A program made the translations under genes and the position numbers. Source: Gammaproteobacteria bacterium (GTDB lineage Bacteria; Pseudomonadota; Gammaproteobacteria; Ga0077536). From it: 64,000 nucleotides of DNA. Below the pieces are notes generated by a model. The model ran no database searches. It had not been told where the DNA came from and saw nothing but the letters and a program-made list of their open reading frames with translations. The DNA is taken from contig JACKNH010000012.1 in the NCBI GenBank assembly GCA_024234975.1, forward strand, positions 1-64,000. Reading direction: 5' to 3'. Of the stretch, positions 34,332 through 42,591 are shown one piece after another. Within the stretch, counting starts at the first letter, position 1, and each line of letters begins with the position of its first letter.

Positions 34332-34640
34332 ATGCCGTTTCTGACCACCTTGTTCACTCTGATTCTGCTCGGCTTCGCCATAGTGCTGGCCGGTCCTCTG
34401 CTGGCATTTGGCGCCGGAGTGGCCGTCATGCTCGGCTGCGGTCTGCTCTGGTTCCTGCCATTTCTGTTCATTCTCTTCTCCGACCGCGCGGGCGGCCTGG
34501 AGAAACTCGGCTGGATACTGCTGATGATCTTCTTCTCGTGGTTCGCGTGGCCGTTCTACTTCCTGCTTGCGCCGATCTGCCGCAACGACGAACCGTCCGC
34601 CCGGCATTACCACTATTACGTCAGCGACCGTCGCTACTGA
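34332..34640 (+). CDS. small inner-membrane protein, PspG-like in size and tail
   Basis: 102 residues from the ATG at 34332 (CGGGAGGG upstream). Two or three transmembrane segments: about 5-45 (TLFTLILLGFAIVLAGPLLAF onward to FLPFLFILF) and about 55-80 (GWILLMIFFSWFAWPFYFLL). The C-terminal tail is polar and aromatic (HYHYYVSDRRY). Size, topology, the aromatic-basic tail and the sigma-54-like promoter recall the phage-shock protein PspG, but sequence similarity is not convincing. Probably co-transcribed with the next gene 26 bases downstream; an envelope-stress role is a hypothesis. Confidence 0.55.
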   Translation: MPFLTTLFTLILLGFAIVLAGPLLAFGAGVAVMLGCGLLWFLPFLFILFSDRAGGLEKLGWILLMIFFSWFAWPFYFLLAPICRNDEPSARHYHYYVSDRRY

Positions 34641-34666
34641 GTTCAACGTTACAAGGAGCTACTACC

Positions 34667-35065
34667 ATGCAGAATTTCACGCGCTACGCCGGCCAGGTGT
34701 CATCGCAGATGTTGATCTTCATCGCCATCATCGCCTGCCTGGCGCTGGGTCTGATCGGTCTGCTGTTACCCATCATTCCCGGGCTGCTGTTCCTGGGCAT
34801 CGCCGCGGTGCTGCTCGCACCTTACGTGCCTGCGCTGGGTGACTGGATGCGCCGCAGCCCTGTCATGCGCCGCTACATGGACGATGCCGAGAAGCTCGCA
34901 TCCCTACCGGCCATCGACCGCATCAAGGCGGGCCTGTGGTTGAGTTTGCGCATGCTGGTCGATTCCGCGCGCCTGCTGTTTGATTTCATTGGCGCGCGAA
35001 TGACTGATCTGCGTAGCCGGTCGGCGGAGCAGCATGATGCGGGTGAGGCGAATCGGACCTGGTAA
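34667..35065 (+). CDS. small inner-membrane protein, DUF454/PGPGW-like
   Basis: 132 residues; AAGGAG eight bases before the ATG. One hairpin of membrane helices spans about residues 15-55 (MLIFIAIIACLALGLIGLLLP, IIPGLLFLGIAAVLLAPYVPA) with the Leu-Pro-x2-Pro-Gly turn typical of DUF454 (YbaN) and PGPGW proteins. A cytoplasmic amphipathic tail (RRSPVMRRYMDDAEKLASL, GARMTDLRSRSAEQ) follows. Paired with the preceding small membrane gene. Function unknown. Confidence 0.55.
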   Translation: MQNFTRYAGQVSSQMLIFIAIIACLALGLIGLLLPIIPGLLFLGIAAVLLAPYVPALGDWMRRSPVMRRYMDDAEKLASLPAIDRIKAGLWLSLRMLVDSARLLFDFIGARMTDLRSRSAEQHDAGEANRTW

Positions 35066-35100
35066 ATCAAATTCAGTGCATTGACTGTAAGGCCAAAACG

Positions 35101-35126
35101 GAATCCCCGGCTTGAGCCGGGGATTC
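35101..35126. terminator. bidirectional terminator-like palindrome
   Basis: GAATCCCCGGCT and AGCCGGGGATTC form a perfect 12-base stem with a minimal loop, between convergent genes. T-rich sequence (GTTTTGG) follows on the minus strand only, so termination of the gene ending at 35153 is best supported. Confidence 0.65.
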
Positions 35127-35152
35127 AAGAACCAAATTCAGAAATGGAAGGC

Positions 35153-35893
35153 TCAGGCGGCCTTCGCTCTGCGCCGCCGGCTCGCCATCGTGACGATGGC
35201 GGGTACCGCGAACAGGATTGCGGCATCACCGATCGGCACGGGCTGAACGCTGACCAGCGGAAAGAACGTAGCCGTTATTCGATTGGTATTCACGTTCACC
35301 CAGTCCATACCGATGCGTCCTGCGAATGTCGGAGGTAAGGTGCCGGGCAATGCGTTGCTGGACAGGAAGTCCGTGATGCCGTCCAAGCCTTCGGCCCAGT
35401 AAATCCGGAATCCGACGAGACGGAAATCTCCGAGCAAATCAGCCTGCAAATCCGGATCCGGAAATGCAGTCACAGCAAATGACAGGCTCAAGAGATCGTA
35501 AATGAAGTATGGCTCTACGAGATCTTCAACCGGTTTTGGCACGAAATAGCCTTCATCGGCGACCAGTGCCACGCCGATTGGATCACTGATGTTGACGGCG
35601 CCCAATGCGGCGGACAAATTCGTAATCGCGCCGGCATAACCGGGCCGCAAAGGACTGGGCGGCGTGGCGTTGATTGCAAAAGTCTGCGGAACGGATGAAT
35701 CGTACACGAAGGTTCCGCTGACGGTATTGAAACCCACCGCACCGATCAATTGGTTCAATTCCGAAGCATCTGCCGGTGAGTAAAACGGAATCGTCGCAAT
35801 ATTCGGGCCGGTCTGGAACTGGTAGGTTGTAGCGGCGAAGGTGGGCGCCGCCAGGCATGTCAACGCGCCGAGACAGAGAGCTCTAAGCTGCAT
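35153..35893 (-). CDS. secreted protein with variant C-terminal sorting signal
   Basis: 246 residues from the ATG at 35893 (GGGA seven bases upstream; an ATG four codons earlier has no ribosome site). Signal peptide MQLRALCLGALTCLAAPTFA. The middle is beta-rich (FNTVSGTFVYDSSVPQTF) with the look of a PEP-CTERM substrate. The end VQPVPIGDAAILFAVPAIVTMAS then RRRRAKAA keeps the helix and basic cluster, but the Pro-Glu-Pro/VPLPA box reads VPIGDA. It may be a divergent exosortase substrate. Confidence 0.7.
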   Translation of the reverse strand: MQLRALCLGALTCLAAPTFAATTYQFQTGPNIATIPFYSPADASELNQLIGAVGFNTVSGTFVYDSSVPQTFAINATPPSPLRPGYAGAITNLSAALGAVNISDPIGVALVADEGYFVPKPVEDLVEPYFIYDLLSLSFAVTAFPDPDLQADLLGDFRLVGFRIYWAEGLDGITDFLSSNALPGTLPPTFAGRIGMDWVNVNTNRITATFFPLVSVQPVPIGDAAILFAVPAIVTMASRRRRAKAA

Positions 35894-36063
35894 GGTTATT
35901 CCCATTCTGATAGTTGTATTTGACCATTGCCGAATGGCCGGGTGGGTGGCGCCGCTATGCTAATTGCGCGCCCTTATCGCGTCCAGTGGCGGACGCGGGG
36001 GAGAGACGCTCGCGGTCCAATCACTTGCAACCGGCAATCGTACCTGACGGTATTTCCACGAAA

Positions 36064-36420
36064 TCAGCTTGACAAATTATTCCGCAACCGCTCTGTGAGC
36101 ACGCGCATCATTTCAAGCGCGAAAGTGGGATGCTGGGCCACCAGCAGGTTGAATCGCTTCTCGTTGATTACGGCCACCCGGCAAGCAGTTTTTGCTTTGG
36201 CACTGGCGCTTCGCGGGTAATGATCGATCAATGCCATTTCGCCGAATATGCTGCCGGCCGGAATCGTGGTGAGCAACTCGGAGTGATGGACGATTTCCAC
36301 TTCGCCTTCCAGCACCGCGTACATTGATCCGTTGCCAGGGTCGCCTTCGGCAAAAATGGGCTGCCCTGCATCGTAGTTCATCGTATCGGGTTCATTGTTG
36401 AAGATATGGAAGGTTGTCAT
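36064..36420 (-). CDS. cyclic nucleotide-binding domain protein
   Basis: 118 residues from the ATG at 36420 (CAGGA upstream). A single cNMP-binding beta-roll: AGQPIFAEGDPGNGSMYAVLEGEVEI, then the phosphate-binding cassette IFGEMALIDHYPRSASAKA, and a C-helix (PTFALEMMRVLTERLRNNL). The Arg in the cassette (PRSAS) is the usual phosphate ligand. No DNA-binding or enzyme domain, so it may sense c-di-GMP or cAMP and act on a partner. It stands alone beside the Baeyer-Villiger monooxygenase gene in the same orientation, 243 bases downstream of its stop. Confidence 0.85.
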   Translation of the reverse strand: MTTFHIFNNEPDTMNYDAGQPIFAEGDPGNGSMYAVLEGEVEIVHHSELLTTIPAGSIFGEMALIDHYPRSASAKAKTACRVAVINEKRFNLLVAQHPTFALEMMRVLTERLRNNLSS

Positions 36421-36663
36421 GCGGAATCCTGATTGGGTGAGGCGAGTGTTTGTTGTACAGGCACTCACTTTACAAACACAACCACAGTGATGCCAGCCAT
36501 CGCGCAGCGACGTTGTCATATGGATGCAATGTTGAACTTGCAGGATACGATGCGCGCAATACCGGGCCGCGCCCGCAAGGCAACCGCACCTGTGGAGCGG
36601 AGACATACCCGATGTGATGTGCGCATCGCGCGCACAGAGTCCAAGAATTCATCATCGCCAGCA

Positions 36664-38277
36664 TCATCGAATCACACGATAATCGCTCAGACGGAAGATG
36701 GTGCGGGAGAGAATGAAGGCCGTCACCGGCTCCGGCGACAGGCTAGTGACTTCACCTGTCATGTCCTTGCGGTAGAACGCGGTACACGCAGCGTTCTGCC
36801 AGACGGTTTTGCGCATTCCGGCCTTCATACGAGTGACATATGCACGTTGCAGGTCTTGCCTTGCGTCGATGGCCTTGATGCCCGGATCCCGCTTCACGAC
36901 GCGTATCGCTTGCACGATATAGCGGGTTGCTGCCTCCATATACGATAGCTGCGAGCTGTGGCCAGAGCCGGTATTTGGTCCATTCACCTTGAAGTAATTG
37001 GGGAACCCGGCAATGGTGATGCCTTTATAGGAAACGATTTCATTTTCCCATTCGCGGTTCAGGTTGCGACCACCGATGCCATCCACCTGAAAAGTCAGTG
37101 CGCGTTTCATATCTGAATAGGCGTAATACCCCGTGGCATAGATGATCACATCCAGCGGGATCTGCCGGCCGTCGTTCGTTTCAATGCCTTCGGCGTTGAT
37201 GCAGGCGATGCCGCTGATGTCGACCGCGACGTTCTCGCGCGCCAGTGCAGGCAGGTAGTCGTTGGTCGGGATCACACGCCGGCAGCCCAGTTCATAGTCG
37301 GGCAGCATGTGATCGCGCAGTTTCTCGTCTTTGATGTATTTGTGTAACCGGTTCTTCAATTGGCGCCGATAGAAACTTTTCATCCAGCGGCTGATGGTCT
37401 TGAACCCCGGATACTCACGGAAGGCAACGAAGCGGATGTCGTAAAACGCGAAGACCGCGAGGCGGATGAGGTGGCGGATGATGGGCAGCGTCCGCAGGCG
37501 GCGTTCGATCGCGCTGTAGTGCCTGTCGGAGCGCGGCATGATCCATTGCGGCTTGCCCATGAACAGCGCAAGTCGTGCGACCTGGCCGACGATTGCCGGC
37601 ACTAGCTGGGCTGCCGAACACCCCGAGCCAATCACGCCGACCCGCTTGCCGGCAAGATCAACGGAGTGGTCCCACTGACCTGAGTGGAAGGCCAGGCCAT
37701 GGAAATCCTGCGCACCTTTGATATGCGGAACATGCGGGTTGGCCAGCACACCGCTGGTATCGATGACGAAGCGGGCGCGGTATCGCTCGCCCGAATCGGT
37801 CTCTACCGTCCATAAGCAATCACCTTCATTAAAGGCCACCCGGACCACGCGCTGATACGTCTTGATGTACTTGCCGAGACTGAACCTGCTGATGATATGG
37901 CGGGTGTAAGCCAGCAGTTCAGGCTGTGAGGCGAAGGTTTTACTGAACGGATACGGGATGAACGAAATCGAGTAGAGGCTGGTTGGGATATCCACTTCTG
38001 CGCCCGGGTAGGAGTTGACCTGCCAGGTTCCACCGGGCTCGGCATTGCGCTCGAGGATGAGAAAGTTGTCGAAGTGCTCGCGCTGCAACCGGATGGCTGC
38101 CAGCAGACCGGAGAAGCCTGACCCGATGATGATCGTTTCGATGTCCGTCAGCGGTCGCGCCTTGATCTCGTCCGCCGTTGAATCGGCTGTCGCCGCACAG
38201 TACCCGGTATTCATGTCGACTTCGATTCTGATGCTGGTTTGAATTGCATTGTCTGATGCATTGGCAAGATTAGGCAT
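36664..38277 (-). CDS. flavin-dependent Baeyer-Villiger monooxygenase
   Basis: 537 residues from the ATG at 38277 (a TTG at 38289 is the alternative). Two Rossmann sites: GSGFSG (52-57) for FAD and GSGCSA (217-222) for NADPH. Between them lies the Baeyer-Villiger fingerprint FHGLAFHSGQWD (192-203), matching FxGxxxHxxxW[P/D]. The length fits cyclohexanone or steroid monooxygenases, not the longer 4-hydroxyacetophenone enzymes. It inserts oxygen next to a ketone to give an ester or lactone. Cytoplasmic. In context it could feed hydroquinone (from aryl ketone esters) to the dioxygenase at 40.9-42.4 kb, but other ketones, including steroids, are equally possible. Confidence 0.85.
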   Translation of the reverse strand: MPNLANASDNAIQTSIRIEVDMNTGYCAATADSTADEIKARPLTDIETIIIGSGFSGLLAAIRLQREHFDNFLILERNAEPGGTWQVNSYPGAEVDIPTSLYSISFIPYPFSKTFASQPELLAYTRHIISRFSLGKYIKTYQRVVRVAFNEGDCLWTVETDSGERYRARFVIDTSGVLANPHVPHIKGAQDFHGLAFHSGQWDHSVDLAGKRVGVIGSGCSAAQLVPAIVGQVARLALFMGKPQWIMPRSDRHYSAIERRLRTLPIIRHLIRLAVFAFYDIRFVAFREYPGFKTISRWMKSFYRRQLKNRLHKYIKDEKLRDHMLPDYELGCRRVIPTNDYLPALARENVAVDISGIACINAEGIETNDGRQIPLDVIIYATGYYAYSDMKRALTFQVDGIGGRNLNREWENEIVSYKGITIAGFPNYFKVNGPNTGSGHSSQLSYMEAATRYIVQAIRVVKRDPGIKAIDARQDLQRAYVTRMKAGMRKTVWQNAACTAFYRKDMTGEVTSLSPEPVTAFILSRTIFRLSDYRVIR

Positions 38278-38454
38278 CCGATTCTTCAAATGTCCTTAAG
38301 GCTGACGGCTCGCGGCCATCGCGCCGGATACATGTTCACGCAATCGCAACGGTTTCATCATTATTCGGCAATAACTGCCCTCTAGCCTTCCTTGACCGGT
38401 TGGACGCGATCGCATCCAGCCAAACGGGGATTCAACATTATCGGGAGGGATGAC

Positions 38455-39909
38455 ATGGAGCGGAGAGCTGCATTGCTTATGGCCGCGTGCGCGGTAGGCG
38501 CGGGGAAAAGTGCGTACGCGGAAGATGTGACGGTGCGATTTGCCACGTTCAACGCATCGCTGAACAGAAACTCACTGGGCGAATTGGCCGCGGATCTCGA
38601 TCTGCCGAGCGCTTTGTCGGTCGATCTGACCCAGCGCTATGCCAACAGTGCGGATGTCAGCGGTCTGAGTTCGAGTCAGCGGGAAGTGCTGCAGATTCAC
38701 AACGTTGCCGAGATCCTGCAGAAGATCAATGCCGACGTTCTGCTGGTCAACGAATTCGATTACGACGAATACGGCGTCGCCGGCACCAGTAGCAGCAGTC
38801 AGCCGCTGGGCTATTCAAGCCTTTCGGCGCAACGATTCCAGTCCAACTATCTTTCAGTAGTTCATGGCGGTGCGGATACCGGCCGCGATGCTACTTCGCC
38901 GTTGTACTACCAGTATGCCTATACGCCGGCCACCAATACCGGGCTGGCTTCCGGCCTGGATCTGGACAACAACGGCACCATCGGCGGCGGCAATGATGCG
39001 TTCGGTTTTGGTAATTTCGCCGGCCAGTACGGATTCACGCTGTACTCGAAATATGAAATCACCGCCGTGCGCACGTTTCAGACTTTCCTCTGGAAGGATA
39101 TGCCCGACAACCTGCTGACCAGTGATCCCTCGCCGGATGCGACCAACCTGGCCAACTATTACTCGGCGGACGAGATTGAACAGCTCAGGCTTTCGTCCAA
39201 GAACCATGTCGATATCACGGTGAATATCGATGGCCAGGAAGTGCACTTCCTGGCAGCGCATCCGACACCGCCGGTTTTCGATGGTGTTGAAGACCGTAAC
39301 GGCAAACGCAACGCCGACGAAATCCGCTTCTGGGCCGACTACATCAACGGTGGCGATCAGGCTGCATATATCTACGATGACAACGGTCTTGCCGGTGGTC
39401 TGGCGGCAGGTTCGATTTTCGTTATCGCAGGTGACTACAACGCCGATCCAAATGACGGCGATTCCTTTGCCAACGCAATTTCGCAGCTACTAAGTGACCC
39501 GTTGATTAACGTGAGCTTCACGCCGGAGAGCCCCGGCGGCACGCTCGCTGCTGTGGATCCGGATAACAACGGCAACACCAACGCCAGCCACATTGGCGAC
39601 CCGCGTTTTGATACCGGGGACTTCAACGATGCCGCGCCGGGCAACCTGCGCGTGGATTACGTGTTGCCTTCCAGCAATGTCGACATGCTCGGCGGTGGTG
39701 TGTTCTGGCCGACCGAAGCCGATGCTGATCGTCCGCTGGTGGGTGAGTTCGGTCAGCCCGGCCTGTTCTCGGGCATGCCCAGCTCTGACCACAAGGCAGT
39801 TTTTGTAGACGTGGCCATTCCACAACCGGTACCCGTGCCTGCGGCGTTGCCTTTACTGGCCAGCGCGCTGGGTCTGCTGAGCGCCCGCCGCCGGTGTCGG
39901 CGCGCGTAG
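38455..39909 (+). CDS. surface-targeted endonuclease/exonuclease/phosphatase-family protein with VPLPA-CTERM
   Basis: 484 residues from the ATG at 38455 (CGGGAGGGA upstream); signal peptide ending SAYAED. The EEP fold is shown by FATFNASLNR at the start, LLVNEFDYDEY (catalytic Glu), FLAAHPTPP (His), VIAGDYNADPND (Asp/Asn pair) and SSDHKAVFVDV (final Asp-His). These are the metal-dependent phosphodiesterase residues of DNase I-like enzymes. The tail VPVPAALPLLASALGLLSA then RRRCRRA is a VPLPA-CTERM signal. An exported nuclease or phosphatase for scavenging phosphate or nucleic acids is likely. The next gene, 48 bases on, has the same type of tail. Confidence 0.82.
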   Translation: MERRAALLMAACAVGAGKSAYAEDVTVRFATFNASLNRNSLGELAADLDLPSALSVDLTQRYANSADVSGLSSSQREVLQIHNVAEILQKINADVLLVNEFDYDEYGVAGTSSSSQPLGYSSLSAQRFQSNYLSVVHGGADTGRDATSPLYYQYAYTPATNTGLASGLDLDNNGTIGGGNDAFGFGNFAGQYGFTLYSKYEITAVRTFQTFLWKDMPDNLLTSDPSPDATNLANYYSADEIEQLRLSSKNHVDITVNIDGQEVHFLAAHPTPPVFDGVEDRNGKRNADEIRFWADYINGGDQAAYIYDDNGLAGGLAAGSIFVIAGDYNADPNDGDSFANAISQLLSDPLINVSFTPESPGGTLAAVDPDNNGNTNASHIGDPRFDTGDFNDAAPGNLRVDYVLPSSNVDMLGGGVFWPTEADADRPLVGEFGQPGLFSGMPSSDHKAVFVDVAIPQPVPVPAALPLLASALGLLSARRRCRRA

Positions 39910-39957
39910 GCCAACGACAAACAAAATGAATTTCTGAAAACCCAGGGAGATATAACC

Positions 39958-40698
39958 ATGAAAACGATGAACCTCGTTCTCGCCGCAAGTGTCTGCGCAA
40001 TGCTTGGCAGTGCGGTCAATGCCTCGGCATATACGATTGAAGCGTTCGACAACGCCACCATCCAACCCGCCGGTCCGCGTTCCGGCGCCAGCGGCAAGGC
40101 CTTCTTCAATATTGAAGGTGACAACAACGGCAGTTTTGCGTCGTACGGCGTCGCCCGGTTTGATGGCGCAGCCACCCGGACCGCATTGGACCTGGCTTAT
40201 GGCAGTGGCCAATGGCGGATTGACTCAGTCGAACTGTTGCTGACCCAATCCAACGCCTCGTTCACAACCAATGGCGCGTTGACGATTGCATACACCGCTG
40301 ATGACAGCGCTGATATCCAACCTGGCACCAGCGGGTTGCAATATCCTGTTGCAGGTGACTTTGCCGACATGCAGTCGGTGGGCGATTTCAACTTCGTGCA
40401 GGTGGCGACCGGCGCCGTTGACAGCTACCTGCTGTATTCGCGCGGTGTCAGCGCCTCGGCGGGCGCGATGAGCCTGCTGCAGGATCTGCTGACGGACGAC
40501 GTACTGACATTGTTATTGACTGAAGGCGATGCCTCGGTCGCGGCGACCTATGCCGGTTACAGCAATTTCACCTATGACGGCCCGACGTTGAGCGTGGTGG
40601 CGAGCCCGGTACCTGTGCCGGCGGCGCTGCCATTGATTGCATCGGCAATTGGCTTGTTGGCGGTGAGGCGGGGCGGGCGCGTGAAGCAGTCCGCATAA
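39958..40698 (+). CDS. VPLPA-CTERM sorting-signal protein
   Basis: 246 residues; GGGAGA before the ATG; signal peptide MKTMNLVLAASVCAMLGSAVNASA. The beta-rich middle (VARFDGAATRTALDLAYGSGQW, WRIDSVELLLTQSNASFT) resembles PEP-CTERM proteins of the DNRLRE or concanavalin-like kind. Tail PVPVPAALPLIASAIGLLAV then RRGGR. Probably co-transcribed with the nuclease-like gene and processed by the same exosortase. Confidence 0.8.
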   Translation: MKTMNLVLAASVCAMLGSAVNASAYTIEAFDNATIQPAGPRSGASGKAFFNIEGDNNGSFASYGVARFDGAATRTALDLAYGSGQWRIDSVELLLTQSNASFTTNGALTIAYTADDSADIQPGTSGLQYPVAGDFADMQSVGDFNFVQVATGAVDSYLLYSRGVSASAGAMSLLQDLLTDDVLTLLLTEGDASVAATYAGYSNFTYDGPTLSVVASPVPVPAALPLIASAIGLLAVRRGGRVKQSA

Positions 40699-40770
40699 CG
40701 CGGGGGCGGAAAGGTACTACGAACACGGTAACCAGCTCAGTCGGCGATAGCGGTAAACCCCTGTCGCCGA

Positions 40771-40883
40771 CGTTGGCCGCAGTGCCTTGCGGGGTGAGGA
40801 CCGTGCGAGGCAGGAAGCCGAGCCCGAGCGTACATGGACGTATTCACAGCGTGTCCTTACCCCGCAAGGCTCTGCGGCCAACC
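40771..40883. repeat. long structured hairpin with conserved loop, copy 2
   Basis: The arm GTTGGCCGCAG (40772-40782), continuing as GCCTTGCGGGGT-AGGAC, pairs with GTCCT-ACCCCGCAAGGC and CTGCGGCCAAC (40872-40882). The loop from 40802 to about 40852 is almost identical to that of copy 1 at 20.5 kb, while the arms differ by paired changes. A smaller perfect inverted repeat (TCGGCGA/TCGCCGA, 40741-40770) precedes it. Again between convergent genes. Confidence 0.75.
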
Positions 40884-40926
40884 TCCCCGCGTACACACCA
40901 GGTTTTCAGGCTGAACTGAGCGTCCG

Positions 40927-41892
40927 TCAAAAGCTGACCGGCACCTGCGGCGCGGCGCCGCTCTTGATGTCGTCCACCAGTTTGGGATTGCCGTTCTCCC
41001 ACACCAGCAGCATCGAGCGCTTCGGGCTGAACCCCTTGTGGCGACAGTAGGCCGGCATCGCGGCCATGTCACCGGCTTTCATGATCACACGCGCCAGTGG
41101 TTCCCCTGTTTCCTTGTGGTCGCAATTCCAGTGAATCTCGTCGCACATCTGGAAGAACCACTCCACGCGATCATTGCCGTGGATGATGGGCAGGATGTGT
41201 TCTTCGGTGGTCGGACACATGAAGCTGTTCTTCACCACCGAGGTGAACGACGGGTTCCAGGTGACCTGTGAGCGCGACAGGAAGGCGAACAGGTTGAAGG
41301 CATGCACTTCGTTCTCAAAGCCGGGCTCCGGATGCAGTTCCGGCGCGTCCTGCGAGACATCGGCAAACGCGCGGTTGATCGGTGAACCACCGGCGTCGGT
41401 TCGCAACGCGAGGTCGCCCTGCAGACCGACACAGCGCTTGGCGAGTTCACGCGCGCGGGTGATGGCGGGAAGGTTGTCGCCGTTCTTCGGCCCATAGGGT
41501 GAGCCGGTTTCCTGGGGCGCGGCGAAGGGATCAAAACCGGCGTTGGTCCAGTCGGCCAGCATGCGTTCAAACACGTCGCGGATATCGCTGGTCGGATGGT
41601 TCTCCATGCGGTCGACGCCGGCATCCTTCATTGCGCCATTGAAAGCGCCGGCGTAGATGTCGACGGTGCCATAGTGATTCACCGTGCCGAACACGTCGTC
41701 AAAGTTCACCCAGCCATAAAAGAATCCCCAGGCAACATCGCGCATCAAGGCACGCAGGAAATTGCCGGCATCCAGCGTGTGGCTCATGGGTTTGCCATCG
41801 CGCGTGGTCCAGGTGATGTGCGCGAAGTATTCGTCGCGCCGGAAGCCGAACCCGCCCAATGTGAAATCGTTGTAACCGTGTGCGTTGCTCAT
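40927..41892 (-). CDS. hydroquinone 1,2-dioxygenase, large (catalytic) subunit
   Basis: 321 residues from the ATG at 41892 (GAGGGAG upstream). Size and sequence fit the catalytic subunit of two-component hydroquinone dioxygenases (HapD, PnpD, HqdB). The Fe(II) ligands known for PnpD (Asn258, Glu262, His303 as I recall) are matched in identity and exact spacing by Asn240, Glu244 (GNDRVEW) and His285 (YCRHKG). The reaction opens hydroquinone to 4-hydroxymuconic semialdehyde. No signal peptide; cytoplasmic. It lies 13 bases after the small-subunit gene. No maleylacetate reductase is seen in the window; an aldehyde dehydrogenase candidate is at 56.3 kb. Confidence 0.88.
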   Translation of the reverse strand: MSNAHGYNDFTLGGFGFRRDEYFAHITWTTRDGKPMSHTLDAGNFLRALMRDVAWGFFYGWVNFDDVFGTVNHYGTVDIYAGAFNGAMKDAGVDRMENHPTSDIRDVFERMLADWTNAGFDPFAAPQETGSPYGPKNGDNLPAITRARELAKRCVGLQGDLALRTDAGGSPINRAFADVSQDAPELHPEPGFENEVHAFNLFAFLSRSQVTWNPSFTSVVKNSFMCPTTEEHILPIIHGNDRVEWFFQMCDEIHWNCDHKETGEPLARVIMKAGDMAAMPAYCRHKGFSPKRSMLLVWENGNPKLVDDIKSGAAPQVPVSF

Positions 41893-41905
41893 GATGAATG
41901 CTCCC

Positions 41906-42409
41906 TCAGGCGGTCTGGCAGATGTCTGCCCAGCGTTCGATCGACAGGTCACCCTTGCAGGTCTGCAGGACGATGACCGCGGGCTTGCTGCTGCGGAACT
42001 GGTAGGCGCAGCCGGCCGGCAGCATGCCCTGGTGGCCGCGGCCGAGCTTCATCCAGCCCATGTTCTGCCCGCGCGGTTCGCCATCGACCAATACCGCGCC
42101 TTCCTTGTCCTTGTCCTGCACGGTCGCATCGGGCACGAGCTTCACCAGATGGATTTCGAATTCACCATCCATGCATAACGCGAACTCATCATGCGCGCAG
42201 GTATACCAGGGTGAGCTGCCTTCGGCCCGCAGCACTTCCAGCACGTATTGCATGTTCTGGCCGAAGACGACTTTTTCGTACGGCTTGCTGTTGTTGGCGA
42301 TTTCGAAACAGTTGGAAAAAGCATAGTGGCGCACATCGTCGTTGATGGGTTCCACGCGGCCCTTGTCGTAATCGTTGAGCGAGCCAAAGCGGGTGCGGTA
42401 GGTCGGCAT
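41906..42409 (-). CDS. hydroquinone 1,2-dioxygenase, small subunit
   Basis: 167 residues from the ATG at 42409 (GGGAG upstream). Matches the small cupin-like subunit (HapC, PnpC, HqdA) in length and position: MPTYRTRFGSLNDYDKG at the start, then YEKVVFGQNMQYVLEVLRAEG, AHDEFALCMDGEFEIHLVK and MLPAGCAYQFRS, the strands of a double-stranded beta-helix. It supports the active site of the large subunit and is itself metal-free in characterised enzymes. First gene of a two-gene operon divergent from the secreted protein/DUF6152 pair. Confidence 0.85.
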   Translation of the reverse strand: MPTYRTRFGSLNDYDKGRVEPINDDVRHYAFSNCFEIANNSKPYEKVVFGQNMQYVLEVLRAEGSSPWYTCAHDEFALCMDGEFEIHLVKLVPDATVQDKDKEGAVLVDGEPRGQNMGWMKLGRGHQGMLPAGCAYQFRSSKPAVIVLQTCKGDLSIERWADICQTA

Positions 42410-42591
42410 CAAACATTTCTCCCCTGGAAAGTTGAATACGCGCTGCAGGTCGGGCGAGCCTAGCAAGGCGGTATGGTCGATTCAATGCTTCGCCTGCACA
42501 ACTATTTGCATCTTTACGGTTAACTGCTTGCTGTTTATTCTTCCCGGCACAGCTATCCATTCACCGTTCAGCGCGCCGGGACCCGAGGGCA

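Noticed and set aside
36664..38277. Assignment of the Baeyer-Villiger enzyme as 4-hydroxyacetophenone monooxygenase
   Set aside because: It lacks the extra N-terminal domain and length of that enzyme. The family is certain but the substrate is not.
42410..42591. Second sigma-54 promoter between the dioxygenase operon and the secreted protein/DUF6152 pair
   Set aside because: The best match (CTGCAC...TTTGCA near 42495-42512) has 11 bases between the TG and GC elements, and GG-N10-GC is not satisfied.
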